Of a DNA stretch of 64,000 nt, positions 49,994 to 62,053 are shown piece by piece (the stretch's first letter is position 1; the number at the start of each line of letters is the position of its first letter). Under the pieces are notes generated by a model. It did not search any database, was not told the origin of the DNA, and saw only the letters and a list, made by a program, of their open reading frames with translations. A program made the translations under genes and the position numbers. This DNA is from Oscheius dolichura (taxonomy: Eukaryota > Nematoda > Chromadorea > Rhabditida > Rhabditidae): contig OW051497.1 of the NCBI GenBank assembly GCA_932521035.1, forward strand, positions 7,130,001 through 7,194,000, given 5' to 3'.

Positions 49994-49999
49994 CCTCCT

Positions 50000-52900
50000 A
50001 AGGAGATCGCTCTGAAAACTTCTCAACTTATTTGCCTGGCTGTTAAAAAAGAGAAGGTGGTCGTTGTCAAGGGGCGGGAATAAAATATGTTATGAGGAGG
50101 AGAGGTTGTAGATGCTGCAGAGCTGCAGACACAAAAGCAAACATGAGGAAGAGGCTGCTCACCTTCTATTTTTTTTCTCTGGAGAATAACAATTGACCCC
50201 GGTAGAGAAGACAATGGGAATGACCTGGACCGACCCAAAAAAGCCTTCTTGGTCCGGCCCACTGAAGCTCGGATATCAATGGGAATTTGATGACGGCAAG
50301 GCGCATAAAGGGCGGTGCTAATCGCAGTAAAACACACACATGGAATTTTAATTGAACCATTTTCCCACGAATGGCTTTGAAAACCATTAAATGTTTACGG
50401 GGGTGTGGGTTTGTGTGGTTGTGTGTGTGTGGATCTGATTTACTGGGAAGAAACCAAGTGTGTCCGAGTGCAAGAGCAGTAGCAAATAGGCCAAATATAC
50501 TCACTCTACGCTTCTTGCACAGACAAGAGAGTAGAGCGTAAAACTTTTTTGCACAATGGAGAGCAAAGCTTTTGAATGGTACAGCTGTTTTAGCACAAGA
50601 GGCGCTTACTTCGAGTGCCGGAGTCAAAACCAAGTGCTGTGCTCATCGGTCGGGTTATTCGTCTGGTCTCTAATGATTTTGAGGGATTGAAATCACAGTA
50701 ATCACGGCAGATCAAGACCAAAAGTTGCTCTTAAAATAGCTGCAGATAGCGTGCTAAGGAATAGAGTTGGTCTTTCGACAATGGCCTCAAAACAGGAGGG
50801 ATTGTATTTTCGCATGTCGGGGGTGTCAAATGTTTGCCTTCAATGTTTCGTTCATATTTCCGTGACTTCGTCAATGGAGGAAACGATATCTTGCAGTCAT
50901 AAATGGGCCCAAAAGGATTATTTCAACAGGTTACGGTAGCTTTCTTTCAGGGCACAAAACTTCTTCTGGAAGAATAATCTCGGGGATATCATACTGAAAG
51001 GCGAGTAGCGTGTGACTCACACAAACTGCTACTAGTGGGGGCTGGAGTAGTGAGAGAATGGTCAACGGCCTCTCACACCTCCATGGTAGGAAGAGTTCAA
51101 TGCGTGGGATGACACTTACAGGAAATACTTGACCTTGAATTGAAGAGATAGGTTTACAATGACGGTCGTCACTTGTCAAAAGGGCTATCGTTTTGTATCC
51201 GAACGCCATGCTACTCGAGAAGCAAACATGACTAAGCTGGAAGCAAGCACGTAACCGTTTCTCGATGTTGACCGAATCCACCAGCTTATCCTTTATAGCA
51301 ACAGAGAAAAAGGAGAGGCAGAATCGCTTACTTTCTAAATAAAACCAAGTCGTAAATTCTTCCGCCCGACAAATGGAGCAGGATTATGGTAACTCTAGGA
51401 GCAAGAGCAAAAGACCAAAATTAAACAAATGAGTGCACCTTCTTCGCGTATTGGCATGCACTTTTAAATGGAAGCTTTGCAATTATAGAACTAAGAAATG
51501 GAATCCGCGTGAGCGCGTAATTTAAAAATGAAAGAGGAGCGGTTATTGAAACTTTACGTTTATGCAAAATATGCAAGAAGTAATTAATTGTATAGCTGTA
51601 TAGCTGCGCCCTTCTTTGTTCTCGAGTGGAAGAAAGTCATAGAGTAGACTAAAGAGGAAAGACTGGATTTGTTTGTAGATTCAATGGACTAGGGTGGTGT
51701 GAGAGGTGTGGGAATTTAGGTGGTGGCTGCAGAATGAGGAACGGCAGAGACGAATCTCTAGGAATGTCAGTAAATCATAGAAGAGAAATGAAGCAATAAG
51801 GCACGACCCGGGGAATGTGTGTTCAAACACGCAAAGATTCCCGTCTCGTGCGTCATTTTAAAGTAAAAGAGACGGGATTAATGGGTTCTAAGAATTTAAA
51901 AGTTAACAAATTACCAAAAATACAAAAATGAAAGGATATTGGATGAACCCCGAAGTTATGTACCCTAAGCAACAAGTGCGTAATTCCCATAGGACAAGAA
52001 CAAATAGGACAACGAAAAAAGACAGCAGCCGACCGTAGGAAATCCCAAGTATTGTTGAATTACGCTCAAATTTCATGCAAACTTTGGTTTTGGGTGCGAA
52101 CCAGAAGCTGGGAATAACCATTTGGAGGGAGTGGGAGAGAGAGAGAGCAGCATATAGCCAGCAACTCTACGAGATCTCTCATTTGGCGCAACTGGCCCAG
52201 GACGAAATAAAGCTTATTACTATTACGGGCAGAAGTGGAAAGTTTGCCTAAGTGGGCTGCAAAATCAGTCATGAGATATTTGCGATGAAACCAAATAAGT
52301 GCGAGAGTGAGGAAGCAATCTCGTGGACGCTTTTATTACGTGCCAAGTGGCCCAGGCCGAATTCAAGTGCTCAACCAACTTTGCTCCTTGGAAGAACAGG
52401 AGTTACTAGTTGAGCCATTGTTGCCTCGACGTCATTATGAGGTGGCGGGGTCTGCGATATTTTGAAAATTTGCAGAAGCCCGCCTAAAAGGGGAAGCTCT
52501 GTGATACGACACTTAGAAAGTAGCGATCACAGAGCAGCCAAATGTTTGTGATCCTTTTAAGAAATGTGAGGGTGGCTCCTTAGTTCGAACCAGATTTGTG
52601 GTCTAGAGTTGGTCAGCGACTGACGAGTGAGGGAGGGCACATTTAAAAACGGGAAAAGGCTACAGTATACGGATGACTAAGCCGGAGATCCGAGACATTT
52701 CCCACACACCACACGGGGGACGGGTCTGATAATGGAGATAATTTCCTTTCATAGTAGGTAGAAATCAGGTCAGCGGAATATAAACAACCCTTTTATAGTT
52801 GATTTGAGAGAAAACAGAGGAGATTAAACCCCACAACCTTCCGCCACTCGGAAATGTTAGTCAGGCTCAGTTAGAAGTCAACTAAGCGGAGGGTGAGGAT

Positions 52901-54460
52901 ACTAACTGCTTGATTTTATGACGATACCCTTTATTTTTAGCAGAAAAGGAAGGAAGAAAATTTTAAAAGAAAACGGCTTCATGCTTCATTTCTGCTTCGG
53001 AAGAAATTAAACGAACGCTTCTAGTCTGCTAACCCTTTTGATTAATCTTTTAGTCAGCTGCTTCTCACGACTTCTGCGCTTTACCCGGGGTCGGTAGTCA
53101 GACCCACCAAGACACACGTTACTCCCGTGGTTTACTCGCGGTTAGAGTGCTCTCGGATGCTTAAACACCCATACGGAACCCGGAAACTTCTCGCCATGAT
53201 ATGAACTTGCCTCTGTATTTGACGTTCTTTGATTCCTGTGAACCATTTCTCTCGCCCTGGTATGTTACAAATCACACGACACGCCAAAGCTAATTTGTGG
53301 GAGTGAAGGAAAAGGACACAAGTAGCTATCAACCTTTTCAAGAGTATTCGCCCAAAAGTGTGCCGGTTGATGAGAGATTTTGTTTTGTAACCTTGGGAGT
53401 GGTTTAAGTTACCCGGCCCGAAAAGAAGAAGTCGTTTATTGCTTTGAATTGATTTTGGCGCACTATTGGGACAACAGTCTCGCATTCTTTTACGGGACAA
53501 CAAACTTACGAACCTATTTTGAAGATAATTGTTTACTATCTTATTGAAAAATTGGGACAACCGGTGGATGAACTGATGTTTGGTGGTCTGTAGCCGAATA
53601 ATATGCGAGGACCGCTATGTAGCAGTTGGAATTTTGAAAGAAGGCTAAGCTGGAGAGTGATCTAAGAGGACAAAAGAGATATTGAAGCCTCTTCTCAAAA
53701 AGTAAACATAGAACTTCTAAAATTGGAAGCCAGCTGCGTGGAATAAGGATTTTCAAGAAATTTGGAACCAGAAACAGAGACCTACTTATCGTATTGTTAG
53801 AAAAAGAGTTCAAAAGATGGCGGGAGTACAGAATCTTTGATTCTTTCTTCGATATCGGGATTTAGGGCTTATTCAAATAGCCTTTTTCAATAATATTTTT
53901 GTTTATACTTGCACTATGGGGTATTAATTTCGACACTTACATCATGAATTCAGGATATTTTGATCAGATGTCCACAAACGGGAGGCGGAAGTCCAAGGAT
54001 GTTCCCATGGAGCAGAGGAAGTAGTGCCACGCTCCATGCCTCGTGCGATACATAGTGGCAGTTGATTTTTGAACAAATTCCAGTTAACATTGATTTTTGG
54101 TAACTGTCCGTGTTGATTACCTCTAACCCCCTCGTTTCCATCTCTACCTGTTTACCTGATGGTATCAGACCAGGTTACATCATCGGAAAAGCGCCTGTTT
54201 TGAACCGACTCCTCTCTCGCTCCCGCTCCTTCTCTTTATCGGAAGGTCGCATTTGAAGTAAATAAATGGAGCGAAGATCAACGACGGCGGAATCTGATAG
54301 ACGAAAAAAAAGTAGCCCTGAATCAATTGCCCGGTTACACGACAGCTAACGCTGGTAGCCGTTTGTTGGGAAGGTCATCACACAAGCAATGGAAGGGGAA
54401 GGAACAGAATGACCGAAAAGATCAGACGGGCAGAAACGGATATAAAAACGACAGATATTT
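50000..54460. other. Long region without recognised genes
   Basis: Non-coding as far as I can see. It contains a GT-rich stretch near 50400-50435 and a (GA)n run near 52136-52148. Minus-strand ORFs at 50166-50633 and 53132-53560 lack supporting motifs. Tiny exons could be missed here. Confidence 0.3.
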
Positions 54461-54468
54461 TTTTGTGA

Positions 54469-55056
54469 TTGTACTTCCGGGATCTTTACATTGGTACTAA
54501 AAATTTAAAATATTCGACGAGGCATGTCTTTGATTCAGGCCTACTTTTCTTTCGTCCCAGCTTTATCTTCATCAATTTTCTTTTACCATTGATGGTGGCC
54601 AAAATGAGAGAGCTGGTGTTATTATCCCATAAGAGCGACATCCTAACTGTAGTTTCTAGTAATCGTTATAAACAGATCGTTATACGCTTCCCAGTAGTCG
54701 TTATAAATATCACGACATTATTTTGTACACGACAACCTTGCAAATTACACCCGATGTTTTCTCTACTGAAGTCTTGTGGTTTCGGTAACCAATATACTTT
54801 TGGCCCCGGTACAAACATGAAATGGACAAGGTGGCTACTCGGGTCATACGGTTTAATATTGAAGCAGGGAGCATCAATGATACATGACATGCTTGTACAG
54901 GAGGGGAAAGCTCTTTTTGAGAAGGAATTTGGCCAAACCGCAATGCGAGGAGTGAGAGAGCAGAGACGTTTAAAATTATACGCCTGTGTCCAGGAGACTA
55001 CGATGGCCCCTTTTCAGCATATATACAACAGTATCAGCAAATTATTCAATATTTAA
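54469..55056 (+). CDS. Uncertain 195-codon ORF
   Basis: An uninterrupted plus-strand frame. Its last ~70 residues look helical and protein-like (MIHDMLVQEGKALFEKEFG and a following Arg-rich part). The first half is hydrophobic and irregular, and a clear acceptor-like site lies near 54675. If real it would be intronless, unlike every other gene here, or only its 3' half is an exon. No family is recognised. Confidence 0.2.
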   Translation: MYFRDLYIGTKNLKYSTRHVFDSGLLFFRPSFIFINFLLPLMVAKMRELVLLSHKSDILTVVSSNRYKQIVIRFPVVVINITTLFCTRQPCKLHPMFSLLKSCGFGNQYTFGPGTNMKWTRWLLGSYGLILKQGASMIHDMLVQEGKALFEKEFGQTAMRGVREQRRLKLYACVQETTMAPFQHIYNSISKLFNI

Positions 55057-55231
55057 TTTATTTGAAAATGTCAAGTATCATTGGAGTAACTGATCCCCCT
55101 ACATTGCGCCTTCTTACCTAGCGCTGGGCAATGTCCGCAAGGTCGAGGGGCGGTGCTGCAACACCTAGCTAATAAGCGTTCTTTGGCAAACTCGTTGGAA
55201 ATAAGCAGCGAAACTCAAGGCCTTTGCTGTC

Positions 55232-55238
55232 TATAAAA
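55232..55238 (+). promoter_or_regulatory. TATA box of the Gln/Pro/Tyr-rich gene
   Basis: TATAAAA lies 39 bp upstream of the ATG at 55271. That spacing leaves a very short 5' leader if transcription starts about 30 bp downstream. A consensus TATA box fits a strongly and specifically expressed structural gene. Confidence 0.6.
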
Positions 55239-55270
55239 GCAGGCGCTGACCACAGTTGGGCCAGGCCGCT

Positions 55271-57023
55271 ATGAAGAGTCTCCTTCTCTTCTGCTCATTG
55301 GTCGCTGCGACCCTAGGCGAAGGTAAATTACCTTCTTTAATTGATTGATGCTCACTTTGTAGGGTATGTGACGGCACCTGAACCCCCACAGGCACCTCCT
55401 GCTCCAGCGCCATCAAGCTATGCTCAGGTAATACAATTTATTTCTTATCATTAGTAGTTTAGGCAAGTCCACCGGCTGCTCCAGCGCCACCCCCGCCGCC
55501 TCCTCCACCCCCTCCGCCTCCTCCTCCCCAGCCGCAAGCCCAACCTCAGCAGTCGAGCTACGCTCAACCACAGCAAGCTCCTCAGCAACAGGCACCCCAG
55601 CAGCAGACCTACCAGGCCCCCCAACCTCAAGCCCAACCTCAACAACAATACTCTCCACCAGCACAAAGCTATGCCCAGCCTCAAGTCCAGCAGCAGCCTC
55701 AAATGCAGATGCCTCAAGCTCAGCCTCAGATGCAACAACAGTACTCAGCACCTCAAATGGCCCAACCTCAACAGGCCTACGCTCAACAGGCTCAATCCTA
55801 CGCCCCACAAGCACAGGCCTATGGCGGACAACAATCTTATGGCGGTTACGGAGCTCAGCAGGGCTATGGAGCTCAGCAGGGCTACGGAGCTCAGCAGGGC
55901 TACGGAGCTCAGCAGGGCTACGGAGCTCAGCAGGGTTACGGAGCTCAGCAGGGCTACGGAGCTCAGCAGGGTTACGGAGCTCAGCAGGGCTACGGAGGTC
56001 AACAAGCCTATGGCGGAGAACAGCAGAGTTACGGAGGCCAAGGCTACGGAGCTCAACAAAGCTATGGTGCTCAGGGATATGGTGCTCAGCAGGCCTATGC
56101 CCCTCAGGCTCAATCGTATGGTGCTCAGAGCTACGGAGCGCAGCAATCCTATGCTCCTCAAGCTCAATCTTATGGAGGCCAACAGTCTTATGGAGGATAT
56201 GGACAGCAGGCACAAGCACAGCCGCAGCAGTTCTACTCCCCTCCTGCTCAGGCTCAGCCCCAGGTGTACCAACAACAAGCTCAGACATACGCACAACCAC
56301 AAGCCCAACAGCAACCACAACAGCAGTACTCTCCTCAGCCCCAGCCGCAGCAGCAGCAAATGCCTCAGCCACAACAGACCTACTCTCCCCCCGCTCAACA
56401 ACAAGGATACGCTCAAGCTCCTCAACAGCAGGCTCCTCAGCAGCAGGCTCCTCAACAGCAGGCTCCTCAACAGCAGGCTCCTCAACAGCAGGCTCCTCAA
56501 CAACAGTCCTACCAGGCCCCTGCCCCTGCTCCTAGACCGGCTCCACCACCTCCTCCTCCGGCTCCTAGACCTCAGCCAGCATATCAGCCTCCTCCACCAC
56601 CTCCACCCCCGCCACCGCCACCGGCCCCGCCAGCACCCCAGGCCCCTAAATCTCAGTATGCCCAGCCTCAACAGTCGCCACCCGCTCCTCCTCCCCCTCC
56701 ACCGCCGGTTGGTTTTGTTTCCAATTTCCTGTAAATTAATATCCCTTTTTAGCCACCTCCTCCTCATCACGAGCCGCCACCACCTCCTCCCGCCCCCAAA
56801 CAAGAGGGTTACGCCACAGCTCCAGAAGCTCCTGCTGAGACTCATGAGGCACCAGCAGAAACCCATGACGCTCCCGCTGAAACTCACGGTAACCCTTTTT
56901 CAAATTCAAAATAAACATGGGGTTTCAGGATCTGGCAGCTACAACACCGGCTCCAACTACCGCAAATTCCACAAGGCCAAGTTCCACAAATACATGCACC
57001 GACATGCTGCTAAATTCGCCTAA
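55271..57023 (+). CDS. Secreted Gln/Pro/Tyr-rich repeat protein
   Basis: Exons 55271-55322, 55363-55427, 55463-56707, 56753-56888 and 56929-57023 give 530 residues. A signal peptide ([17 protein letters not shown]) is followed by a polyproline block, Gln/Pro-rich sequence, eight tandem YGAQQG units, degenerate YG(A/G)QQ(S/A) units, a Gln/Pro part with six APQQQ units, a second polyproline block, three APAETH-like units and a basic His/Lys-rich end ([13 protein letters not shown]). Cysteine is essentially absent. The Tyr/Gln/Gly composition is prion-like and resembles proteins that form fibres, crosslink through tyrosine or phase-separate, as in cuticle, eggshell or secreted glue. This is inference from composition. 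AATAAA lies at 57078-57083. Long ORFs in other frames and on the other strand are by-products of the repeats. Confidence 0.85.
55847..55990 (+). repeat. Eight tandem 18 bp units encoding YGAQQG
   Basis: Near-identical 18 bp units (tacggagctcagcagggc) differ only by silent T/C changes, indicating recent expansion or homogenisation. Copy number is likely to vary between individuals. Confidence 0.95.
56417..56506 (+). repeat. Six tandem 15 bp units encoding APQQQ
   Basis: Units of gctcctcaacagcag with occasional silent A/G changes, in frame within the same exon as the YGAQQG array. Confidence 0.9.
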
Positions 57024-57089
57024 ATGCCTCCTCCATTATCCTCAGGACAACGTGTACCCCCTCATCACTGCCTTTAAAATAAACGCTAG

Positions 57090-58400
57090 TAAAGCTCTTG
57101 GTCGTTTTGTACTTTCATTGCAGTCGCTAGAATATTGGGTCGAGCGGTAAGCGGCTCCTTTTATCCGCATCTTTTATTCCGGGGTGAGACTTCAACGATC
57201 TTGTCCACTTTCTTCCGCTTACAGTAATCAGGTCAGTTGTCCCAGAGCACCATCATCCACTACTTCTCCCGCTTCTTGCCCGGCCTCTTCGTCCTGTTAT
57301 CGTATTTGCTTCACATGATCACATAAACTGCTTGCATATTACACATCTTTTCTGATTTATGTTTATTGCATTGTTTTAACACCGGGACCTTCGGGCCCTT
57401 CTCCTCAAAAAAAAAAAATAAAATCATTTCGTTCATTTATTTATCATTTCGCATTTCTGCCCTTTATACTCTTATATATCCTCTGTACGAGTTACAAGTA
57501 GGCATCGTTTGCTAATACGCATTATACTGCGCATTTTGTTCTAATCCGTGTAATCCTGCAAAGAGATGGCATCGCGGCCATAGCAAATCTGCTATATATA
57601 TACCTGGTCCTAGTATTTATTCGTTCTTACGCTGATGTAACTGTATTTTATCTGTCACTGTTTTATACAGCACCTCAAATGTAGTTAACGTTCATTGGAT
57701 GTGTTATACATCTATCCTTTCGTGAAATCTGCCGGATATATTGGCTTATATCCATACTGATGATACAATTACCTTTGTTAAAGGCAGCGAATTCGGTATT
57801 TTCTTCTTCTCTCTTTTAAGTTAAAACAAGTATAGTTTGTTTGTGTTCCCCTCTCTCATCTGTAAAGCGTCTATTGAGGATTTACCAAGTACGGTTCCTT
57901 AGCAGAATGGGAGAAGGAAATTTCCAATTATAACAGAAAATTGCCAATACTACTTCAATTGAAATCGCAATAAACCCCTCTTGGGTCAACGACCACTGGG
58001 AAAGCTATTGGCAAATCAATAATCGCCGGTTCAGAAGCGGTCAGCTGTTATTTGAACCATTTGACTGCGTAGTTTAGCTGTACGGCAGGCCATTCCTGTG
58101 TTTAACCCCGTGGCCTCCTGCCTCTGGCTGCTCGGCAGGCCTCCCCCGTACAGTGAGGGATGGACGCAGAAGGTGCGATTTCAAAGCAGCCCTAATTCCT
58201 CACTCCTTCGTCCCGAGTCTTCCATTGTTTTATCTCTCCCTTTCCTTGGTCTTCCAGTGCTTGGCCACTGTTTCAAAGTTTGGTGTTTACCCAACTAAAT
58301 TTACTTGCTTTAACATAAAAACATTTGCGTTCTTATCCCTCTTCCATTCTTCAATCTTTTTTCCCTCTTCGTTAAGTTAAAGTTTGTTTTTTTTTTATTT
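57090..58400. other. Intergenic, AT-rich, nothing recognised
   Basis: Between the Gln/Pro/Tyr-rich gene and the candidate gene at 58.4 kb. Upstream exons of that candidate may lie near 58.1-58.38 kb, but I could not define them. A/T homopolymers are common. Confidence 0.3.
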
Positions 58401-58418
58401 CAGGATGCTCATAATTAG

Positions 58419-59104
58419 CGTCTTTATTTGGAACAAAAGAAGCTCGTTTTATCACTCAATTTGAATTCGAGGCTTCACATAAAAAGCATACCAGCAAGGT
58501 GTGTTTTTCTCCTATATTTTATATTACAATAGTTCCTTGCAGATCTTCCCCTAAAAGTCTCACCAAATCCGACGTGTTCTTCGTTCTAACTACTTCGTCG
58601 AAAGGCAAAGAGGACTCCTTCCTAATACAAGTTAAAATAAAGGGAGAGCTACGAACCAGATCAATTGATTGTCTAGCCGCAGCCCGCGGAACTTAACAAG
58701 AGGAGGTAACTTATGCATTGTAGCTTTTGAAAACCTTTGCTTTATTGCAGATAATGGAGTTCAACTAATTAAAAGGAATTCCCCATTGTTCTTTTGAGGT
58801 CAACTCCATCGCCTATACTTACCGTTTGTGGATAAGAGCATGCCAACTACACAACATCAAGAGACCTCTCATCCGGGTTAGTAGCTATCCTGTTCTTTTT
58901 CTATTAGGGATATTTCAGCATAACTTCGGATGGTTTTTATCGCCAGCCTCATGCTCAAATTCCTTGAACCCTGACGAGTTGTCCCACACCTTCACCAGAA
59001 GAACTGCTCCAGTGTAAGTGCTCATTTTTCAAGCAAATTACTCGGATTGATCCGCCGAAATTTCTATTTTTTTTAAATACAGGATTACCGAGAGAAAATA
59101 ACCG
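58419..59104 (+). CDS. Probable unidentified multi-exon gene, partial model
   Basis: Exon 58419-58498 (LYLEQKKLVLSLNLNSRLHI) joins in phase through a 44 nt intron to 58543-58630 or 58696 (KSDVFFVLTTSSKGKEDSFL). A later piece around 58912-59013 (FGWFLSPASCSN, HTFTRRTAPV) is spliced at a gtaagt donor to a short last exon ending near 59101. AATAAA follows at about 59222. The pieces look like genuine protein and the splice sites are good, but the start and the middle joins are unresolved and I do not recognise the family. Confidence 0.35.
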
Positions 59105-59778
59105 CTGCTCATTTTCAGTTCAAGAACTTCCTGCCCAAAACTCTACGGCGCCTGATCTCCATACAGCATAATGCCAGGGCTATTTCTGCCGAATAACAGC
59201 TGCTAAGCAGTATCTCAATTCAATAAAACGGCATCTGTATTATACGAAAAGATTGTAAATCGAAATAAAGCACTTCTCGGTCTTCTTCGGGCATTGTAAC
59301 AGTTAGAGTCATCCAGAAATTGTTACTCGGCTCTGCTTCTCTTAATGGAATATATCGAATTGCTTAGAACAATACAAATAAAATGGAATCAACCTTCAAC
59401 CTTTGTTTCCTTTCTGAAATAACGTCTAGATATCTTTATACATAGCGTGTTGACCCACAGCGTCAGCGTCCTTTCAATTGGCATTGGTCCACGTCTTTCC
59501 ACCTTCTGCTAAATGCGTTACAAGTCTAAAACGCTTTAAAATAAAAAGGGTTTTGTATTTTCTCTTGTAAAATTACTTAAATTTTATAACTCTTCAAAGT
59601 AGGGCTAATTCAGTGTCTTTAAATAATCTTTAAAGCATTTTTCATTTGTAACCATTGGCTAGAAGTCGCTCTATTCGCAATCGATTTTAGGCTACTGTAA
59701 GGACCCTCCGAGTTCGGCTCTATCCTATTTCTTTTAACATTGCATATCAATTTAAACGTTTTATTGTTTTATCTAGCT

Positions 59779-60415
59779 TTATAGCATTATTGGAAATTGT
59801 GGATAACCAGAAAATGGTGAAGATGGATAAGAAGGGAATGGCGATTGGGCTAGCGAAGGTGTCAACCCATATGGGAAGTTTGATGTGGGCGAAAAGGGGT
59901 TACCCATACCTGGAAATTCCAATTTTTCTTCTTTAGGCGACAATCTCAAACCTGGAAAATAACCACCGGACGGCAGGGAGCCTGAAAAATATGGCGAGCC
60001 AAAATGATTTAGCGACTGGTATTGTCCCGAAGGCAGATATTCCTTTTGGTATTGAAAAGGATTGTTTATTGTCACTGAAAATATTTAGCATTTCTTATGT
60101 TGCTGTAAAGGAAACCCTACAGTAAAGTTCCTTTGACATGTCGTGGATTAATTCCCCGAGTTTTCTTCCGGATGCACGGTCTTCTGTCAAAGGGGAGCCT
60201 ACTAAATGAGCAGGTTAATTGGAAAGGAACTTACTTTTCCCCGGTGTAGAAGGCGGTAAAATCATTTCTCTCGGAAAAGTAAATGGGAATGTGTTAGCAA
60301 ACTCCGGCGGGAAGAATTCCTAGTAGAGAAAATCGCAAAATGAATGCAAAACAGGTACCTGTTGAGCAAGTGATAATAGAATTAAGAGAGAGAAAATACA
60401 AAGATGAGACAACAT
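59779..60415 (-). CDS. Secreted Pro/Phe/Ser/Gly-rich protein
   Basis: Exons 60415-60359, 60319-60235, 60201-60121 and 60074-59779 give 172 residues. The N-terminus is a signal peptide (MLSHLCIFSLLILLSLAQQ). The mature part is low complexity, with motifs such as FPFTFPREM, SGSLPSGGYFPG and SPFPSYPSSPFSGYPQFP, rich in aromatic residues and proline and lacking Cys. It sits between two other secreted low-complexity genes, which suggests a shared role in an extracellular structure. No family is recognised. Confidence 0.7.
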
Positions 60416-60571
60416 TTCGACTGAATCCAACTAGCGGTGACTAGCCGGACCAGATGGATTATGTCACTCACAAAGCTACAGTGTAATCTATCTTTTGTGC
60501 ATCATACAAGGTGTTCACGTAAACAAGTTTCTCTCATTTCAACCAGTGTACAACGCTAGGATATCAATAAT

Positions 60572-61722
60572 TTATTTTCTACCAAATAATCCTGACAATA
60601 TTCCATCTGCGATTGCTGATCCCGTTAAAGTTTGTTGTGGAGGAGGAGGGCCGCCGTTGCCTCCTCCGGGATGACGATGTCGTTGCGGCTCTTCAAATCC
60701 ACCTCCTCTGCCACCACCAGAATTGCCACCCCAACCTCCTCCTCCTTGCCCTCCGCCGGGACCGCCACCGAATCCTCCTCCACCGCCACCTGAAATTTGT
60801 CGTAGTAGGCAAGCCAACACAGAAAGAATTGAAGAAAATCTGTATATATAAGCGCTGTATATCACTCACCTCTTCCCCATCCGCCTCTCGGACCTTGGCC
60901 TCCCATGCCACCCATGCCTCCGTCAGGACCGCCATTCCAGCCTCCTCCCTGTCCTCCACCGTTCCATCCGCCAGGGCCTCCTCCTCCTCCACTAGGGCCA
61001 CCCCATCCTCCGCCACCACCTTAAGGGGGTTTTTACAAATGGCAAGAAGATAAGGCAGGAAATATAATAAGTACAACTTTAAATTGAAAGAAATGCTACC
61101 TCTTCCTCCCCAACCACCTCCTCTTGGACTTCCGGGACCTCCCATACCACCACCGTCAGGGCCTCCGCCCCATCCACCTTGTCCACCTTGCCCGCCATTG
61201 CCATTCCAATTGCCACCTTGGCCTCCTCCAGGGCCACCCCATCCTCCTTGCCCGCCTGGTCCGCCACCTCCTTGGTTCCATCCGCCTCCACCATTGCCTC
61301 TTCCGCCACCTCCGCCTGAAGTAGTTGGTAAAAAAGGAGAAACAGAGGAAAAGTCACCTTGCCTAAAGTCTTGAGGCTGCATGGAGGGTTCTGGAAATAG
61401 ACACATTAGTAAAAGGAGTTCTCTGATCAAAAAGTTGCCTTGATTTCACATTGAAGAGGTCAAGGTCTTTCGTCTGGCACGTGTTTTACTGTTAGCCTTC
61501 CTCAAAAATAAATCACAGGGGCACTATTAGCTGTTTTCTAGAACAGAACGAGTCGAACTTTCCTTTTGACACATACATAATGGAAATATTAGAAAATTAG
61601 GAAATTCCATTAAGAAATAAATTGGAACGGGAAGAGGCACACTTACCTGGAGGAGGCGGCGGTGGTGGAGCAGCAACCAGTGCCACGGCTAGGCATAGTG
61701 CCAGTACTTCTAGGACCGCCAT
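60572..61722 (-). CDS. Secreted glycine-rich protein
   Basis: Exons 61722-61647, 61390-61358, 61315-61100, 61019-60870 and 60789-60572 give 230 residues. A signal peptide (about MAVLEVLALCLAVALVAA) leads to a Pro run, a short spacer and then glycine-rich sequence made of GGWGG, GGQGG and GGGMGG-type units, ending in a distinct tail (GSAIADGILSGLFGRK). Every intron lies in phase 1 and splits a Gly codon, so the internal exons are interchangeable cassettes. Glycine-rich secreted proteins with Trp and Gln occur in cuticle and in nematode antimicrobial peptide families; the sequence alone does not decide between these. ORFs on the opposite strand and in other frames are composition artefacts. Confidence 0.82.
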
Positions 61723-62053
61723 AGAAGACCAAGAGCCGATGAAGAAGGCAACGCGACAAATGATAGAGTCAAGCGGTAATCGTCACGGCGTTGTAACTGC
61801 GCACCAGTGCAGGAATTCTTAGGGCGGCAGGGCTTCGCTGTTTGATAGAACTGATCACAGTCGCCGTTTCCAACAAAAGAAATCACGTCCGACAGGCCGA
61901 CAAAAGAAAGGCCAATAATTGGACGATTGGACAATGGACTTCACGCTAGTTCCTTGTTTTATTTTGGCTCTCCGCCGGTCATTTCGTGACAATCAAAAAA
62001 ATTTCCAGAAAAAGATTCTGTTCTCGCTTAATATACATTTCATCCGGTGGCAT

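Noticed and set aside
55413-56887. Long ORFs (319, 380 and 450 codons) overlapping the Gln/Pro/Tyr-rich gene on both strands
   Set aside because: They are Leu/Arg/Ser or Ala/Glu/Leu/His repeats that simply mirror the CAG/CCT/GGC-type tandem repeats in the true frame.
60613-61430. Pro/His/Leu-rich and Asp/Glu/Ala-rich ORFs around the Gly-rich gene
   Set aside because: They are shadows of the GG-rich repeat codons. The phase 1 exon model with a signal peptide explains the region.
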